Below, in pieces: positions 16,614 through 24,359 of a DNA stretch of 37,056 nucleotides (positions are counted from its first letter, which is position 1; the number at the start of each line of letters is the position of its first letter). The position numbers and the translations under genes are program-made. This DNA is from Tannerellaceae bacterium (GTDB lineage: Bacteria > Bacteroidota > Bacteroidia > Bacteroidales > Tannerellaceae). The notes below the pieces were generated by a model. That model was given only the letters and a program-made list of their open reading frames with translations. It searched no databases and was not told the DNA's origin. The DNA is taken from NCBI GenBank assembly GCA_031269535.1, contig JAISZA010000244.1, positions 1 through 37,056 of the forward strand. The letters are read 5' to 3'.

Positions 16614-19600
16614 TTAAAAACTTAAATTAATACCGAAATTGACAGCTTTCATGATAGGATAAGACAGACCGGCATTCCATGCGTTCTCCTGCCGTTCGGG
16701 GTCTAAATCTTTCAATTCTTTCTTCGTAAACAGCAAGAGGTTTGTACCGTTTACGAAAGCACGCAGCCTGGTAACACCTATTTTGTTGAGCACAGCCTGA
16801 GGAACAGTGTAACCGAGTTCCACATTCTTTAACCGCAGATAGTTCGCCATTGGCCTCCAGACGTCGATGGCATACGAATCGGTCGTATTATCGTAATTAT
16901 AGGGTCTTCCCGCCGGATACTTTCCGGCTATCCATTGAGTTGCAGGATCCAACGGGTTGTCTGTCGGACTGGCCGTATGCCAGCGATCTAAGAATTTTGC
17001 ATGCAAAGTAGGATAGCGTCCATATCCCCAGATATCATTCATGTGATAATTTACCGAATAGAGCGCTGCTCCTTGCAGAAGCAGGCTTAAATCCCATGAC
17101 TTGTAGCTACCATCGAAAGTAAATCCGTATTGCAGCGGAGGATTAACCCGGTTATATGAGGCGCCATCAACGGCCTCCGAGGCCCCAGAGATGTAACCCT
17201 GGTCACCATAAGCCCAGTTTACAAACAATTGGTCATCACCGCTTATCCTGCCATCGCCGTTAGCGTCTATGATACGGTATGCACCCGGCAACATCTTCGA
17301 GTTACCACGATTGCCGCCATTTAATAAGGGGACTGTTTCAAATTCGGTCAATGAAGTGAACTGTCCGTCGTAGGTATAAATCCGGTTTCGTCCGGTGAAG
17401 CGGTCTTCGTTTCCGTTGATCCATTCATCCCACTGGCTGGTAAAAGGAGCGCGTTCTACATGTAAGCGTTTGGTTCGCGCGTAGGTGGCGTTCGCTCCGA
17501 TTGTATATTTGAAATCTTTCCCAACCGTACCTCTGTATTTTAGCTGCAATTCAAGGCCGATGTTCATATCCGAATTTATGTTTTCCTGCGGGAAAGAAGC
17601 CCCGAACGTATTCGGTACGGATGATTGTCGGTTGGCAAGAATACCGGTATTCTTACGTTGGAAATACTCAAGAGTAGCACTGAATTTGTTTTTCAGGATG
17701 TCGAGGTCGGCGCCTACATTGAAAAACTTGGCCGTTACCCAGGTCATATTGTCGTTGACAACGCCCGGAGGATACATACCGGTAGTTAACGAACCGTCGT
17801 CAAATATATAGCCACGCCGATTATCCGAGATATAGGCCGCTAAATATTCGTAAGCATTGCCCTGGTCACGCCCGCTTTCGCCATAAGAAGTGCGGAGTTT
17901 AAAATTATCAACAAAGGGTGCGAGGTTTTTGAAGAATTCTTCTTCCGACACACGCCAGGCTATACTTCCCGAGGGGAACAGAACCCATCGCTTGCTTGGG
18001 GCGTAGCGATAGCTGCCGTCACGACGTAACATACCTTCAAAAATGTATTTCCCTTTGAAATCATAATTTAAGCGACCTATGAAAGCCGCATACCTCCTAA
18101 ATTCACGATTACCCGAATTTGAAGCGGTGCTTACGGAAGCCTGGTCGAGAATATCGAAGGTGAATAAATCATTATACGAACGTTGACCTCTTAAATTATC
18201 AAAACGTTCCTGGGAAGCTTCAATGGCTCCCATAAGGCTGAGCGAATGGTCGCCGAATTTTCCTGTATAATTGGCCTGGAGCTTTGTATAGGTTTTATTA
18301 TACAGTCTGATTTCATTCCAATAGCGATCTACGCCTCTGGTGAGCAGGTAAGTGTCGGTGAAATAGTCGTAGATACCATGCGAGGCTTCCTTATCCGATT
18401 CATTCCTGTTTTGTAAATCGAAAGAGCCCAATAAATTTACGCTAAAGCCGGGAAGGAAGGGTGCGGTGTACGTAAAATCTATCTGCGCATTTCCGGTGAT
18501 ATTTTCATTCCGGCGATATCCTTCCAAATCAGGGCTTATCAATGCTGCCGGATTCTTATCTTCCGGACCGACGCGGGATAAGTGTTCAGGGTTATCCAAT
18601 GTATAAGGGCCTACACCACGGTCATTTACAATGAGGCTCTTATAGGTCCAAATGAAATCTTCGTGTGCTCGTTGCCTTTTGTCCATACGGCCCGAGAACA
18701 TGACATTCATTTTAATATCGTCGCTCAGGTTGGCTGTCAGATTGCTTCTGAGCGTATACCTCCGGTAGTATTGAACATCATTCTTGAATAAGCCTTTGTC
18801 TTCATTATAACCCAGGCTGGTGTAATAGCTCACTTTTTCACCGCCACCTCTTACCGAGAACGTATGGTTTTGCACGGGCACCGCTTTATACATATACATG
18901 TCTATCCAGTCCCAGTCCTGATAGCCCGGTTCGCCGTTTCTATACTTTTCGAGCAGTTCGTCGCTATAGCGGGGAGCAGCTCCGATGTTTCTCTGGTATT
19001 CGTTTTCCATCACGCGATAGTCGTATGCGCTCACCATATCGGGCATACCGGTAGGCATTTTCGCACCGGTCAGACCGGAATAGGAGAATCGCGCTTTTCC
19101 TGCCTCTCCTTTCTTTGTCGTAACAATAATTACCCCGTTTGCTGCATTCATACCGTAAATGGCTGCCGATGCATCCTTGAGGATAGAAATGCTTTCGATA
19201 TCATCGGAGGTTAATTGCGCTAATTCGGAAACGCCGTCGCGATTGCGGACAATTCCGTCGATAACGACAACTGGTGTACCAAAACCACGGATACTGATCA
19301 TGTTGCCGAAATCACCGGGTTCGCCCGTTTGCTGGCGTATAAGCAAGCCGGCCATCTTTCCCTGCATATTGCTTATCAGATTGTCTGTTTTTGTGGTTGT
19401 AAGTTCAGCCGCATTGATGGATGACACGGCGCCGGCCAGGGTTTCCCTTTTTTGCGTACCGTAGCCTACTACAACTACCTCTTCAAGCGCCTGCGAGTCT
19501 TCTTTCATGGTGATGGAGATAGTATTCGCAGTGCCGATGCGTATTTGCTGGGTCACGTATCCGATATAGCTGACAATCAAAATCGAGTTTGCCGTTACGC

Positions 19601-20135
19601 CCGGCAGTGTGAATTGTCCGCTCACATCACTGACGGTACCAATGGCCGCCCCACTTATCTGTATGTTCACACCGATAAGCGGTTCGCCGGCATCATCGAC
19701 GACCGTACCCGTAATGGTTCGCGTTTGTTGTTGGCTGCTTACTGCCGCCGGAGTCAGTTTGCCGGCAGTGGGTTTTGTACGCGAAATAAAGATCTGCCGG
19801 TCGCTGATTACATACGTATTATCGGTAGATTTGAACAGTTTGTCGAGTACCTGATCCACCGTTTCGTTTTTCACACGGATACTGACCTTCCGGTCGGTAT
19901 CGATAGCTCCATCATAATAGAAAAAGACGAATTCACTGTTCTTTTCTATTTCAGTTAAAACTTCTTTTATGTTCTTGTTACTCAATTCTAATGTTAACAG
20001 GGTGGATTGAGAATAGGTTACTTCGGCATAACTTATTCCACTGCCTGTAATCAACGACAGAACAACAATTACCATGCACCTGACGGCATTTTTATAATCA
20101 AATCTCACTAAAGGAATCTTCTGTTGATTTATCAT
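16614..20135 (-). CDS. SusC/RagA TonB-dependent transporter with STN signalling domain
   Basis: A 1173-residue outer-membrane protein. After a signal segment (about 18-40) comes an STN/secretin-N domain (about 48-118, LELSNKNIKEVLTEIEKNSE), which in this class contacts a FecR-type anti-sigma factor. Next are a carboxypeptidase-regulatory-like domain (about 138-220, GTVVDDAGEPLIGVNIQISG), the SusC signature EEVVVVGYGTQKRETLAGAV, a plug (GNMISIRGFGTPVVVIDG, DASAAIYGMNAANGVIIVTT), and a long beta-barrel ending in FGINLSF. It imports oligosaccharides using TonB energy. The STN domain together with the upstream fecR and ECF sigma genes indicates trans-envelope induction. A -7-like box and a hairpin lie in the 119-bp gap before it. 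Confidence 0.95.
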   Translation of the reverse strand: MINQQKIPLVRFDYKNAVRCMVIVVLSLITGSGISYAEVTYSQSTLLTLELSNKNIKEVLTEIEKNSEFVFFYYDGAIDTDRKVSIRVKNETVDQVLDKLFKSTDNTYVISDRQIFISRTKPTAGKLTPAAVSSQQQTRTITGTVVDDAGEPLIGVNIQISGAAIGTVSDVSGQFTLPGVTANSILIVSYIGYVTQQIRIGTANTISITMKEDSQALEEVVVVGYGTQKRETLAGAVSSINAAELTTTKTDNLISNMQGKMAGLLIRQQTGEPGDFGNMISIRGFGTPVVVIDGIVRNRDGVSELAQLTSDDIESISILKDASAAIYGMNAANGVIIVTTKKGEAGKARFSYSGLTGAKMPTGMPDMVSAYDYRVMENEYQRNIGAAPRYSDELLEKYRNGEPGYQDWDWIDMYMYKAVPVQNHTFSVRGGGEKVSYYTSLGYNEDKGLFKNDVQYYRRYTLRSNLTANLSDDIKMNVMFSGRMDKRQRAHEDFIWTYKSLIVNDRGVGPYTLDNPEHLSRVGPEDKNPAALISPDLEGYRRNENITGNAQIDFTYTAPFLPGFSVNLLGSFDLQNRNESDKEASHGIYDYFTDTYLLTRGVDRYWNEIRLYNKTYTKLQANYTGKFGDHSLSLMGAIEASQERFDNLRGQRSYNDLFTFDILDQASVSTASNSGNREFRRYAAFIGRLNYDFKGKYIFEGMLRRDGSYRYAPSKRWVLFPSGSIAWRVSEEEFFKNLAPFVDNFKLRTSYGESGRDQGNAYEYLAAYISDNRRGYIFDDGSLTTGMYPPGVVNDNMTWVTAKFFNVGADLDILKNKFSATLEYFQRKNTGILANRQSSVPNTFGASFPQENINSDMNIGLELQLKYRGTVGKDFKYTIGANATYARTKRLHVERAPFTSQWDEWINGNEDRFTGRNRIYTYDGQFTSLTEFETVPLLNGGNRGNSKMLPGAYRIIDANGDGRISGDDQLFVNWAYGDQGYISGASEAVDGASYNRVNPPLQYGFTFDGSYKSWDLSLLLQGAALYSVNYHMNDIWGYGRYPTLHAKFLDRWHTASPTDNPLDPATQWIAGKYPAGRPYNYDNTTDSYAIDVWRPMANYLRLKNVELGYTVPQAVLNKIGVTRLRAFVNGTNLLLFTKKELKDLDPERQENAWNAGLSYPIMKAVNFGINLSF

Positions 20136-20173
20136 TTGTATTGATTTTTTTTGTAATGCTTTTTTTGTTTAAT

Positions 20174-20181
20174 CAAAACTA
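20174..20181 (-). promoter_or_regulatory. Bacteroidetes -7 box upstream of susC
   Basis: On the minus strand this reads TAGTTTTG, matching TAnnTTTG, about 40 bp before the susC start and just after the hairpin at 20189-20209. No convincing TTTG -33 element is seen at the right distance, so it could be chance in AT-rich DNA. If real, susCD would have basal expression independent of fecR transcription. Confidence 0.4.
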
Positions 20182-20188
20182 AAATTAG

Positions 20189-20209
20189 CTGCCTCTTTAG
20201 AAAAGGCAG
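20189..20209 (-). terminator. Weak hairpin between fecR and susC
   Basis: CTGCCT at 20189-20194 pairs with AGGCAG at 20204-20209 (6 bp, 9-base loop). On the minus strand a T-rich stretch follows (CTAATTTTAGTTTT). The stem is short, so this would be a weak terminator separating the regulatory genes from susC. Confidence 0.45.
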
Positions 20210-20254
20210 GCTGTGGTTTGTCTTCATTTTTTTTATTGTTCCATAGGCATTTTT

Positions 20255-21463
20255 TTATTTGTTTGTAATGATGTAAACTCCCTGATTATATTGGTACGTT
20301 ATGGACGCTATCTGAGAAATTCCGTCCAGTATGGTTTCTAATTTGTCTTTCAGGTCTAATTTCCCTGAGAATTTCATTTGTGATACTTTGGGAGAACAAA
20401 CAATGGAACAGCCATAGTAGTGGGATAAATGCTCCATAATCACTCCAAGCTGTTCACTATTATAATGGTAAAGACCGTTCTTCCATGAAATATGGTCTTC
20501 TACTTTCACGGTTTGTATCTTTGAAATACCATTACTGAATGAATACATTTCATTAGGCGATAATATAGTTTCATTCTCCTGATGAATAGTACGTACTTTT
20601 ACGCTACCTCTGACTAACACAATACGTTGGGCGTTGTCTTTTTCATAAGCCGTAATATCAAATGCAGTACCTAATACTTCCACATCCATTTCTGTTGTTT
20701 TTACAATGAATGGGCTCTGCTCGTCAGGTGATACCTCTATATAAATCTCGCCATCTACGTATATTTCCCTTTTCTTCTTATCGAAATCAACCGGATAGGC
20801 TACCCGCGTACCTGCATTTACCCATATACGGCTCCCTTCGGAAAGTGTCAGTATCGAACGTTTCCCCCAAGGGACAACTAACTGATGAAACGTCTGCTTT
20901 TTGTCGGTCGATAATTCTTTTTTCAAAACAATGTCATTATCATTTATCGTAATATTTTCTTTATTGTATGCAATCTTCGCTTCTCTTCCTCCTAAAGAAA
21001 CAGGTTTATTGCCGTCGAGATATAGCTGAATATCTGTTCCTGCTTCAAGCCGGGCATCGGTAGTAAATAATGGGGAAAAACCACTGGTGTTATCCGGAAT
21101 AATAGTCCTTACCGATAGTATAAGCGCAAACAAAGCTATCATACCCGACACAATCGAAATGATATGGTAACGTTTTTTCTTCCTCTTCATATTCGCTTTG
21201 TTGGTCACCTCGATATCTACCCATAGATTGAATATCTCTGCATCTGAAATAAACTCAGGACGAACCTGTACAGAGCGGATAAAACGGCAGGCAAATGTAT
21301 AGTCTTCCCTATCTATAAGTCCTTTTTCAAGCATTTCATTCCAATACGCCTCCGATTCCGGCTCTGAAGACAATTGTGAGGCAATAAAATTGTCATCTTG
21401 AAATAAATCATCAAAAGAATACTGCTTGCCATCGTCTTTGCGTGAAATTTCGTTTTGCATCAT
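20255..21463 (-). CDS. FecR-family anti-sigma factor
   Basis: A 402-residue inner-membrane protein. The cytoplasmic N-terminal part (1-98) is expected to hold the sigma factor. One transmembrane helix lies at about 100-120 (HIISIVSGMIALFALILSV). The periplasmic FecR domain (about 190-300) contains LTLSEGSRIWVNAGTRVAYP and EVLGTAFDITAY, and a C-terminal DUF4974-type STN-like domain ends the protein (SHYYGCSIV, LDGISQIASITY). It starts 1 bp after the sigma factor stop codon, so the two are translated from one message. It should receive the signal from the SusC STN domain. Confidence 0.95.
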   Translation of the reverse strand: MMQNEISRKDDGKQYSFDDLFQDDNFIASQLSSEPESEAYWNEMLEKGLIDREDYTFACRFIRSVQVRPEFISDAEIFNLWVDIEVTNKANMKRKKKRYHIISIVSGMIALFALILSVRTIIPDNTSGFSPLFTTDARLEAGTDIQLYLDGNKPVSLGGREAKIAYNKENITINDNDIVLKKELSTDKKQTFHQLVVPWGKRSILTLSEGSRIWVNAGTRVAYPVDFDKKKREIYVDGEIYIEVSPDEQSPFIVKTTEMDVEVLGTAFDITAYEKDNAQRIVLVRGSVKVRTIHQENETILSPNEMYSFSNGISKIQTVKVEDHISWKNGLYHYNSEQLGVIMEHLSHYYGCSIVCSPKVSQMKFSGKLDLKDKLETILDGISQIASITYQYNQGVYIITNK

Positions 21464-21464
21464 A

Positions 21465-22133
21465 TCATTTTTGTTTAATTATACTCATGTGCTTTTTCAC
21501 ATGTTGTATAGTATTACCAGTCTCATCAAATGTTTTCTTGATTTTTTTGATCGAACGTTGGATCAGGTTTTGAAGCGATTGGTAATTAATTTCCATTAGC
21601 TTACAAATCTCGTCCAGCTCCATTCCTTGTATATAACGATAATAAATAACTTCTTTCTGCCTGGGAGTCAGCGAATCTAATATTCGCCTCAGCTTTTTTT
21701 GTTCCTCTATTTCCTGTTCCTCAGCAATGAGATGTTCTTCAGTCGTATAGTCAATGCAGAAGACCGGTTCCTGCATATCAATATAATAAACGATCTTATC
21801 TTTCTGAAAAATAGTATAGAGTTCGTTTTTCAAAGAAATAAACAGATAAGCCTGTATTTGATTGACATGCCTCAGATTCGGGCGCTTACTGTATAGCTCT
21901 ACAAAAACGTCATGGATACAATCCTTCACCAATTCTCTATCGGAAGTAAACCTCATTCCGTAAGAGAAAAGCACCTTCACGTATTTCTGATAGAAATACG
22001 CGTAGGCCTCATCGTCTCCTGAAACAAACTTTTCCCAGAACACTGTGTCTTCTTGACTATGTAATCCTCGAATCATTGTCTTCCTTGTAATTTTCTGTTT
22101 GTTACAAAAGGAATATTTCGTCTGCCCGGACAT
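21465..22133 (-). CDS. RNA polymerase ECF-type sigma-70 factor
   Basis: 222 residues from the ATG at 22133; an internal ATG at 22076 (MIRGLHSQED) would give 203 residues and fits the usual start of the family. Region 2 is visible (EAYAYFYQKYVKVLFSYGMR, ELVKDCIHDVFVELY), as is the helix-turn-helix of region 4 (LTPRQKEVIYYRYIQGMEL, EICKLMEINYQSLQNLIQRS). It pairs with the adjacent FecR and most likely activates this PUL. A TAnnTTTG match at 22165-22172 gives a short leader to the 22133 start, which is why I keep the longer form. Confidence 0.95.
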   Translation of the reverse strand: MSGQTKYSFCNKQKITRKTMIRGLHSQEDTVFWEKFVSGDDEAYAYFYQKYVKVLFSYGMRFTSDRELVKDCIHDVFVELYSKRPNLRHVNQIQAYLFISLKNELYTIFQKDKIVYYIDMQEPVFCIDYTTEEHLIAEEQEIEEQKKLRRILDSLTPRQKEVIYYRYIQGMELDEICKLMEINYQSLQNLIQRSIKKIKKTFDETGNTIQHVKKHMSIIKQK

Positions 22134-22164
22134 TTCCTCGTTACATAGATAGACTGTAGAAAAA

Positions 22165-22172
22165 CAAAAATA
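22165..22172 (-). promoter_or_regulatory. -7 box for the ECF sigma gene
   Basis: The minus strand reads TATTTTTG, a full TAnnTTTG match about 32 bp before the start at 22133. A TTTG lies farther upstream (22198-22201) but at 25 bp spacing, more than the usual 19-21. The box sits close to the edge of the sigma-factor remnant on the other strand. Confidence 0.5.
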
Positions 22173-22199
22173 TACTCATCTTTCCCCAAAAACTTTTCA

Positions 22200-22425
22200 A
22201 AAAAATTTGATCCGGAAACCGAACTGATATCTTCGGAGCTTATGGAGAGGCTGAATCACGCTATTGAACAACTCCCGGAAAAATGTAAAATGGCATTTAA
22301 GTTGATAAGAATCCACAACCTGAGCTATGATGAGGTCGCCAATATTATGAATATATCCAAAAAAGACATTGGAAGGGCATATCACTTTAGCTATAAAACG
22401 TTTAAGGGAAACAATGAATATATAA
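22200..22425 (+). pseudogene. C-terminal remnant of a second ECF sigma factor, frameshifted
   Basis: The plus-strand reading gives DPETELISSELMERL, then IEQLPEKCKMAFKLI, then LSYDEVANIMNISKK, which is the region-4 helix-turn-helix of a Bacteroidetes ECF sigma factor. Regions 1 and 2 are absent. After residue run NISKKDIGR the frame breaks. Removing one G from the GGG at 22375-22377 restores the expected ending HITLAIKRLRETMNI and a stop at 22423-22425. It is unrelated in sequence detail to the intact sigma gene next to it and points away from it, so it is probably the tail of another PUL regulator lost by deletion. Confidence 0.85.
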
Positions 22426-22461
22426 AACCAACCTGACCCGGAAATAATTATGTAAAAGCGA

Positions 22462-22489
22462 CAGACCCGGCAAGAAGTTCTCTTGTCTG
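22462..22489. other. Nested inverted repeat in the gap between the two gene remnants
   Basis: CAGAC (22462-22466) can pair with GTCTG (22485-22489), and inside it CAAGA with TCTTG around AGTTC. No T-tract follows on the plus strand. The rest of 22437-22581 shows no gene or clear signal. Confidence 0.3.
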
Positions 22490-22581
22490 CGTCCTAGTAT
22501 TTAAGGAGGATGATATTGCTGCTAAAACTACTGATAGAAATAAACTTTACTTTTTTCATGACTTTATCTGTTTGGAAGGGT

Positions 22582-22800
22582 TTAAAGCCTATGGGTGATT
22601 TTTCTGTAAATCATCTTTGTTGCAAAGTCTGGTTTGAATTTATAGAGCAGGTTCATGGTCTTTGAATCCTTGCCTATATACAAGCGTTTCCGGCCTTGTT
22701 CCATTGCCCGTATGATTATTTCTGCGGCAATGGCAGGCGATAGTGCCAGGTTCGTATCTTCAGAGACATCGGAAGCGCTGATACCGGCTTCTTTGCCCAA
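22582..22800 (-). pseudogene. C-terminal remnant of a short-chain dehydrogenase/reductase
   Basis: The minus strand encodes about 72 residues ending at a TAA at 22582-22584. The part SPAIAAEIIIRAMEQGRKRL, then YIGKDSKTMNLLYKF, then FATKMI matches the end of SDR-family oxidoreductases that commonly stand beside AraC regulators in Bacteroidetes. The Rossmann fold and the YxxxK active site are missing. Upstream sequence stays open a little further (to about 22860) but shows no recognisable SDR motif and runs into the AraC gene start. It is probably a deletion remnant; a small expressed protein is unlikely. Confidence 0.7.
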
Positions 22801-22861
22801 TTCGGAAAAGACAAAAAGGAGTAATAATTGGGCGATAATCCGTTTTATACGTATTAATACA

Positions 22862-23764
22862 ATGAATAGTCATATATTTATCGAAAAATTGCTCATGACA
22901 AAAACAATAGCATACTTTAACTGGCATACAGCACTGGAAAATACGAATGTAGGCGCCATTGATGAGGATTTCATCTTACTTGAAAAGCCTGTTCTCATAC
23001 CTGTATCCTCCAATCCTTTCAAAGCAGATGTTACTACCGTCGTGATTTGCCTCAAAGGAACGACGGAAGGAACTATTAATCTGAAACCGTTCAAAGCGGA
23101 AGCGCCTTGTTATGTTGTGATATTACCAGACCAGATTTTAGAGCAAAAATATTTCAGTGATGATTTCTCGGGGCTCTTTATTATTATGTCGAAACAGTTT
23201 ACGGATAATCTGTTGCCCAATGCACAGAAAAAACTTCCCTTGTTTCTTTCCGTGCAGGATAATCCATGTCATTCTTTAGGCCAGGAGGCACTGGAAGGGA
23301 TGATATCGTATTTCGAGATGCTGAAAAGAGTCATGAATATAAAAGAAATTCCCGGCAGGATAGAAGTAGTAAGACACCTGACACTGGCATTTTTCTATGG
23401 ACTGGAATTTAGCATTCATCCGCAAACCGAAAATAAAGAGAAATCAAAAAACGAACTACTTGTGGAAAGATTTATGGATCTGGTACAGAAACATTATAAA
23501 CGACAACGGCTTGTGAGCTTTTATGCCGACAAACTATGTCTCACTCCTAAATACCTCTCGAAAGTAATCAGGAATACAAGCGGCAAATCGGCCAGCGACT
23601 GGATTGACGACTACATCATATTGGAAGCCAAGGCGCTGCTCAAATCAGGGAATATGACTGTGCAACAAGTCTGCAATGAATTGAATTTCAACGACCAGTC
23701 ATTCTTCGGAAAATACTTCAAACGACACACCGGTATGTCGCCAAGGGAATATAAAAGGAAGTAA
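22862..23764 (+). CDS. AraC-family transcriptional regulator
   Basis: 300 residues from the ATG at 22862; an alternative start at 22895 gives 289 residues (MTKTIAYFNW). The frame is open farther upstream, but that part is antisense to the SDR remnant and lacks family features. The N-terminal half is a cupin-like effector domain (VVICLKGTTEGTINLKPFKA). The C-terminal 100 residues carry the two helix-turn-helix motifs of AraC proteins (SFYADKLCLTPKYLSKVIRN; VQQVCNELNFNDQSFFGKYF), ending GMSPREYKRK. In this family such genes often regulate the divergent SDR gene; here that partner is a remnant, so the regulator may be an orphan. A palindrome GTATTAATAC (22851-22860) directly precedes the start. 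Confidence 0.92.
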   Translation: MNSHIFIEKLLMTKTIAYFNWHTALENTNVGAIDEDFILLEKPVLIPVSSNPFKADVTTVVICLKGTTEGTINLKPFKAEAPCYVVILPDQILEQKYFSDDFSGLFIIMSKQFTDNLLPNAQKKLPLFLSVQDNPCHSLGQEALEGMISYFEMLKRVMNIKEIPGRIEVVRHLTLAFFYGLEFSIHPQTENKEKSKNELLVERFMDLVQKHYKRQRLVSFYADKLCLTPKYLSKVIRNTSGKSASDWIDDYIILEAKALLKSGNMTVQQVCNELNFNDQSFFGKYFKRHTGMSPREYKRK

Positions 23765-23861
23765 TAAAACCCACATCACCCTATAAGAATGTTCATTCCG
23801 GCTGGATATACATTTATTATCACTTCCAAAGGGATGGGTGAGAGTAATTCATTCGGATCAG

Positions 23862-24346
23862 CCCCCTCTGAATTTCAGGGGCGGGAAATTCGTTTGGATT
23901 ACTTCTCCCGGAAATTCTGGAGAAGCGAAATCATTTCATTTTGTCTTTCCAGAATTTCTGGAGAAGCAAAATCATTTCATTTTGTCTTTCCAGAATTTCT
24001 GGAGAAGCAAAATCATTTCATTTTGTCTTTCCAGAAATTCTGGAGGAGCAAAATCATTTCATTTTGTCTTTCCAGAAATTCTGGAGAAGCAAAATCATTT
24101 CATTTTGTCTTTCCAGAAATTCTGGAGGAGCAAAATCATTTCATTTTGCCTTTCCAGAAATTCTGGAGAAGCGGAATCATTTCATTTTGTCTTTCCAGAA
24201 ATTCTGGGGGAACTAAATCATTTCATTTTGTCCTCCCGGAAATTCTGGGAAAACTAAATCATTTCATTTTGTCCTCCCGGAAATTCCGGAGAAACCAGCA
24301 TGTTTCATTTTGTCCTCCCGAAAATTCCGGAGGAGCTAAATCATTC
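23862..24346. repeat. 41-bp tandem repeat array, about 12 units, with paired inverted repeats
   Basis: The core GAAATTCTGG or its variants recur at 23870 (diverged), 23911, 23952, 23993, 24034, 24075, 24116, 24157, 24198, 24239, 24280 and 24321, an exact 41-bp step. The typical unit holds two inverted repeats: CCAGAA-A-TTCTGG, and CAAAAT-CATTTC-ATTTTG. Both arms of the first stem change together in some units (CCAGAA/TTCTGG in the middle, CCGGAA/TTCCGG at 24280). Outer units differ most and central units least. The array fills the space between the convergent AraC and Nudix genes and stops about 14 bp before the Nudix stop codon. All three plus-strand frames are open because the unit lacks stops; I regard those readings as not coding. 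Confidence 0.95.
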
Positions 24347-24359
24347 CGGCTCCCTTGAA

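Noticed and set aside
22655-22861. Longer N-terminus for the AraC regulator
   Set aside because: The extension is antisense to the SDR remnant and shows no feature of AraC effector domains.
23862-24346. CRISPR array
   Set aside because: The units are joined head-to-tail without unique spacers, and no cas genes are present.
23789-24358. Open frames of 91-189 codons with repeated FCLSRNSGEAKSFHF-type peptides
   Set aside because: All three plus-strand frames are open at once because the 41-bp unit has no stop codon. The peptide repeat is a by-product of a DNA repeat whose length is not a multiple of three, and the palindromes are the conserved part.
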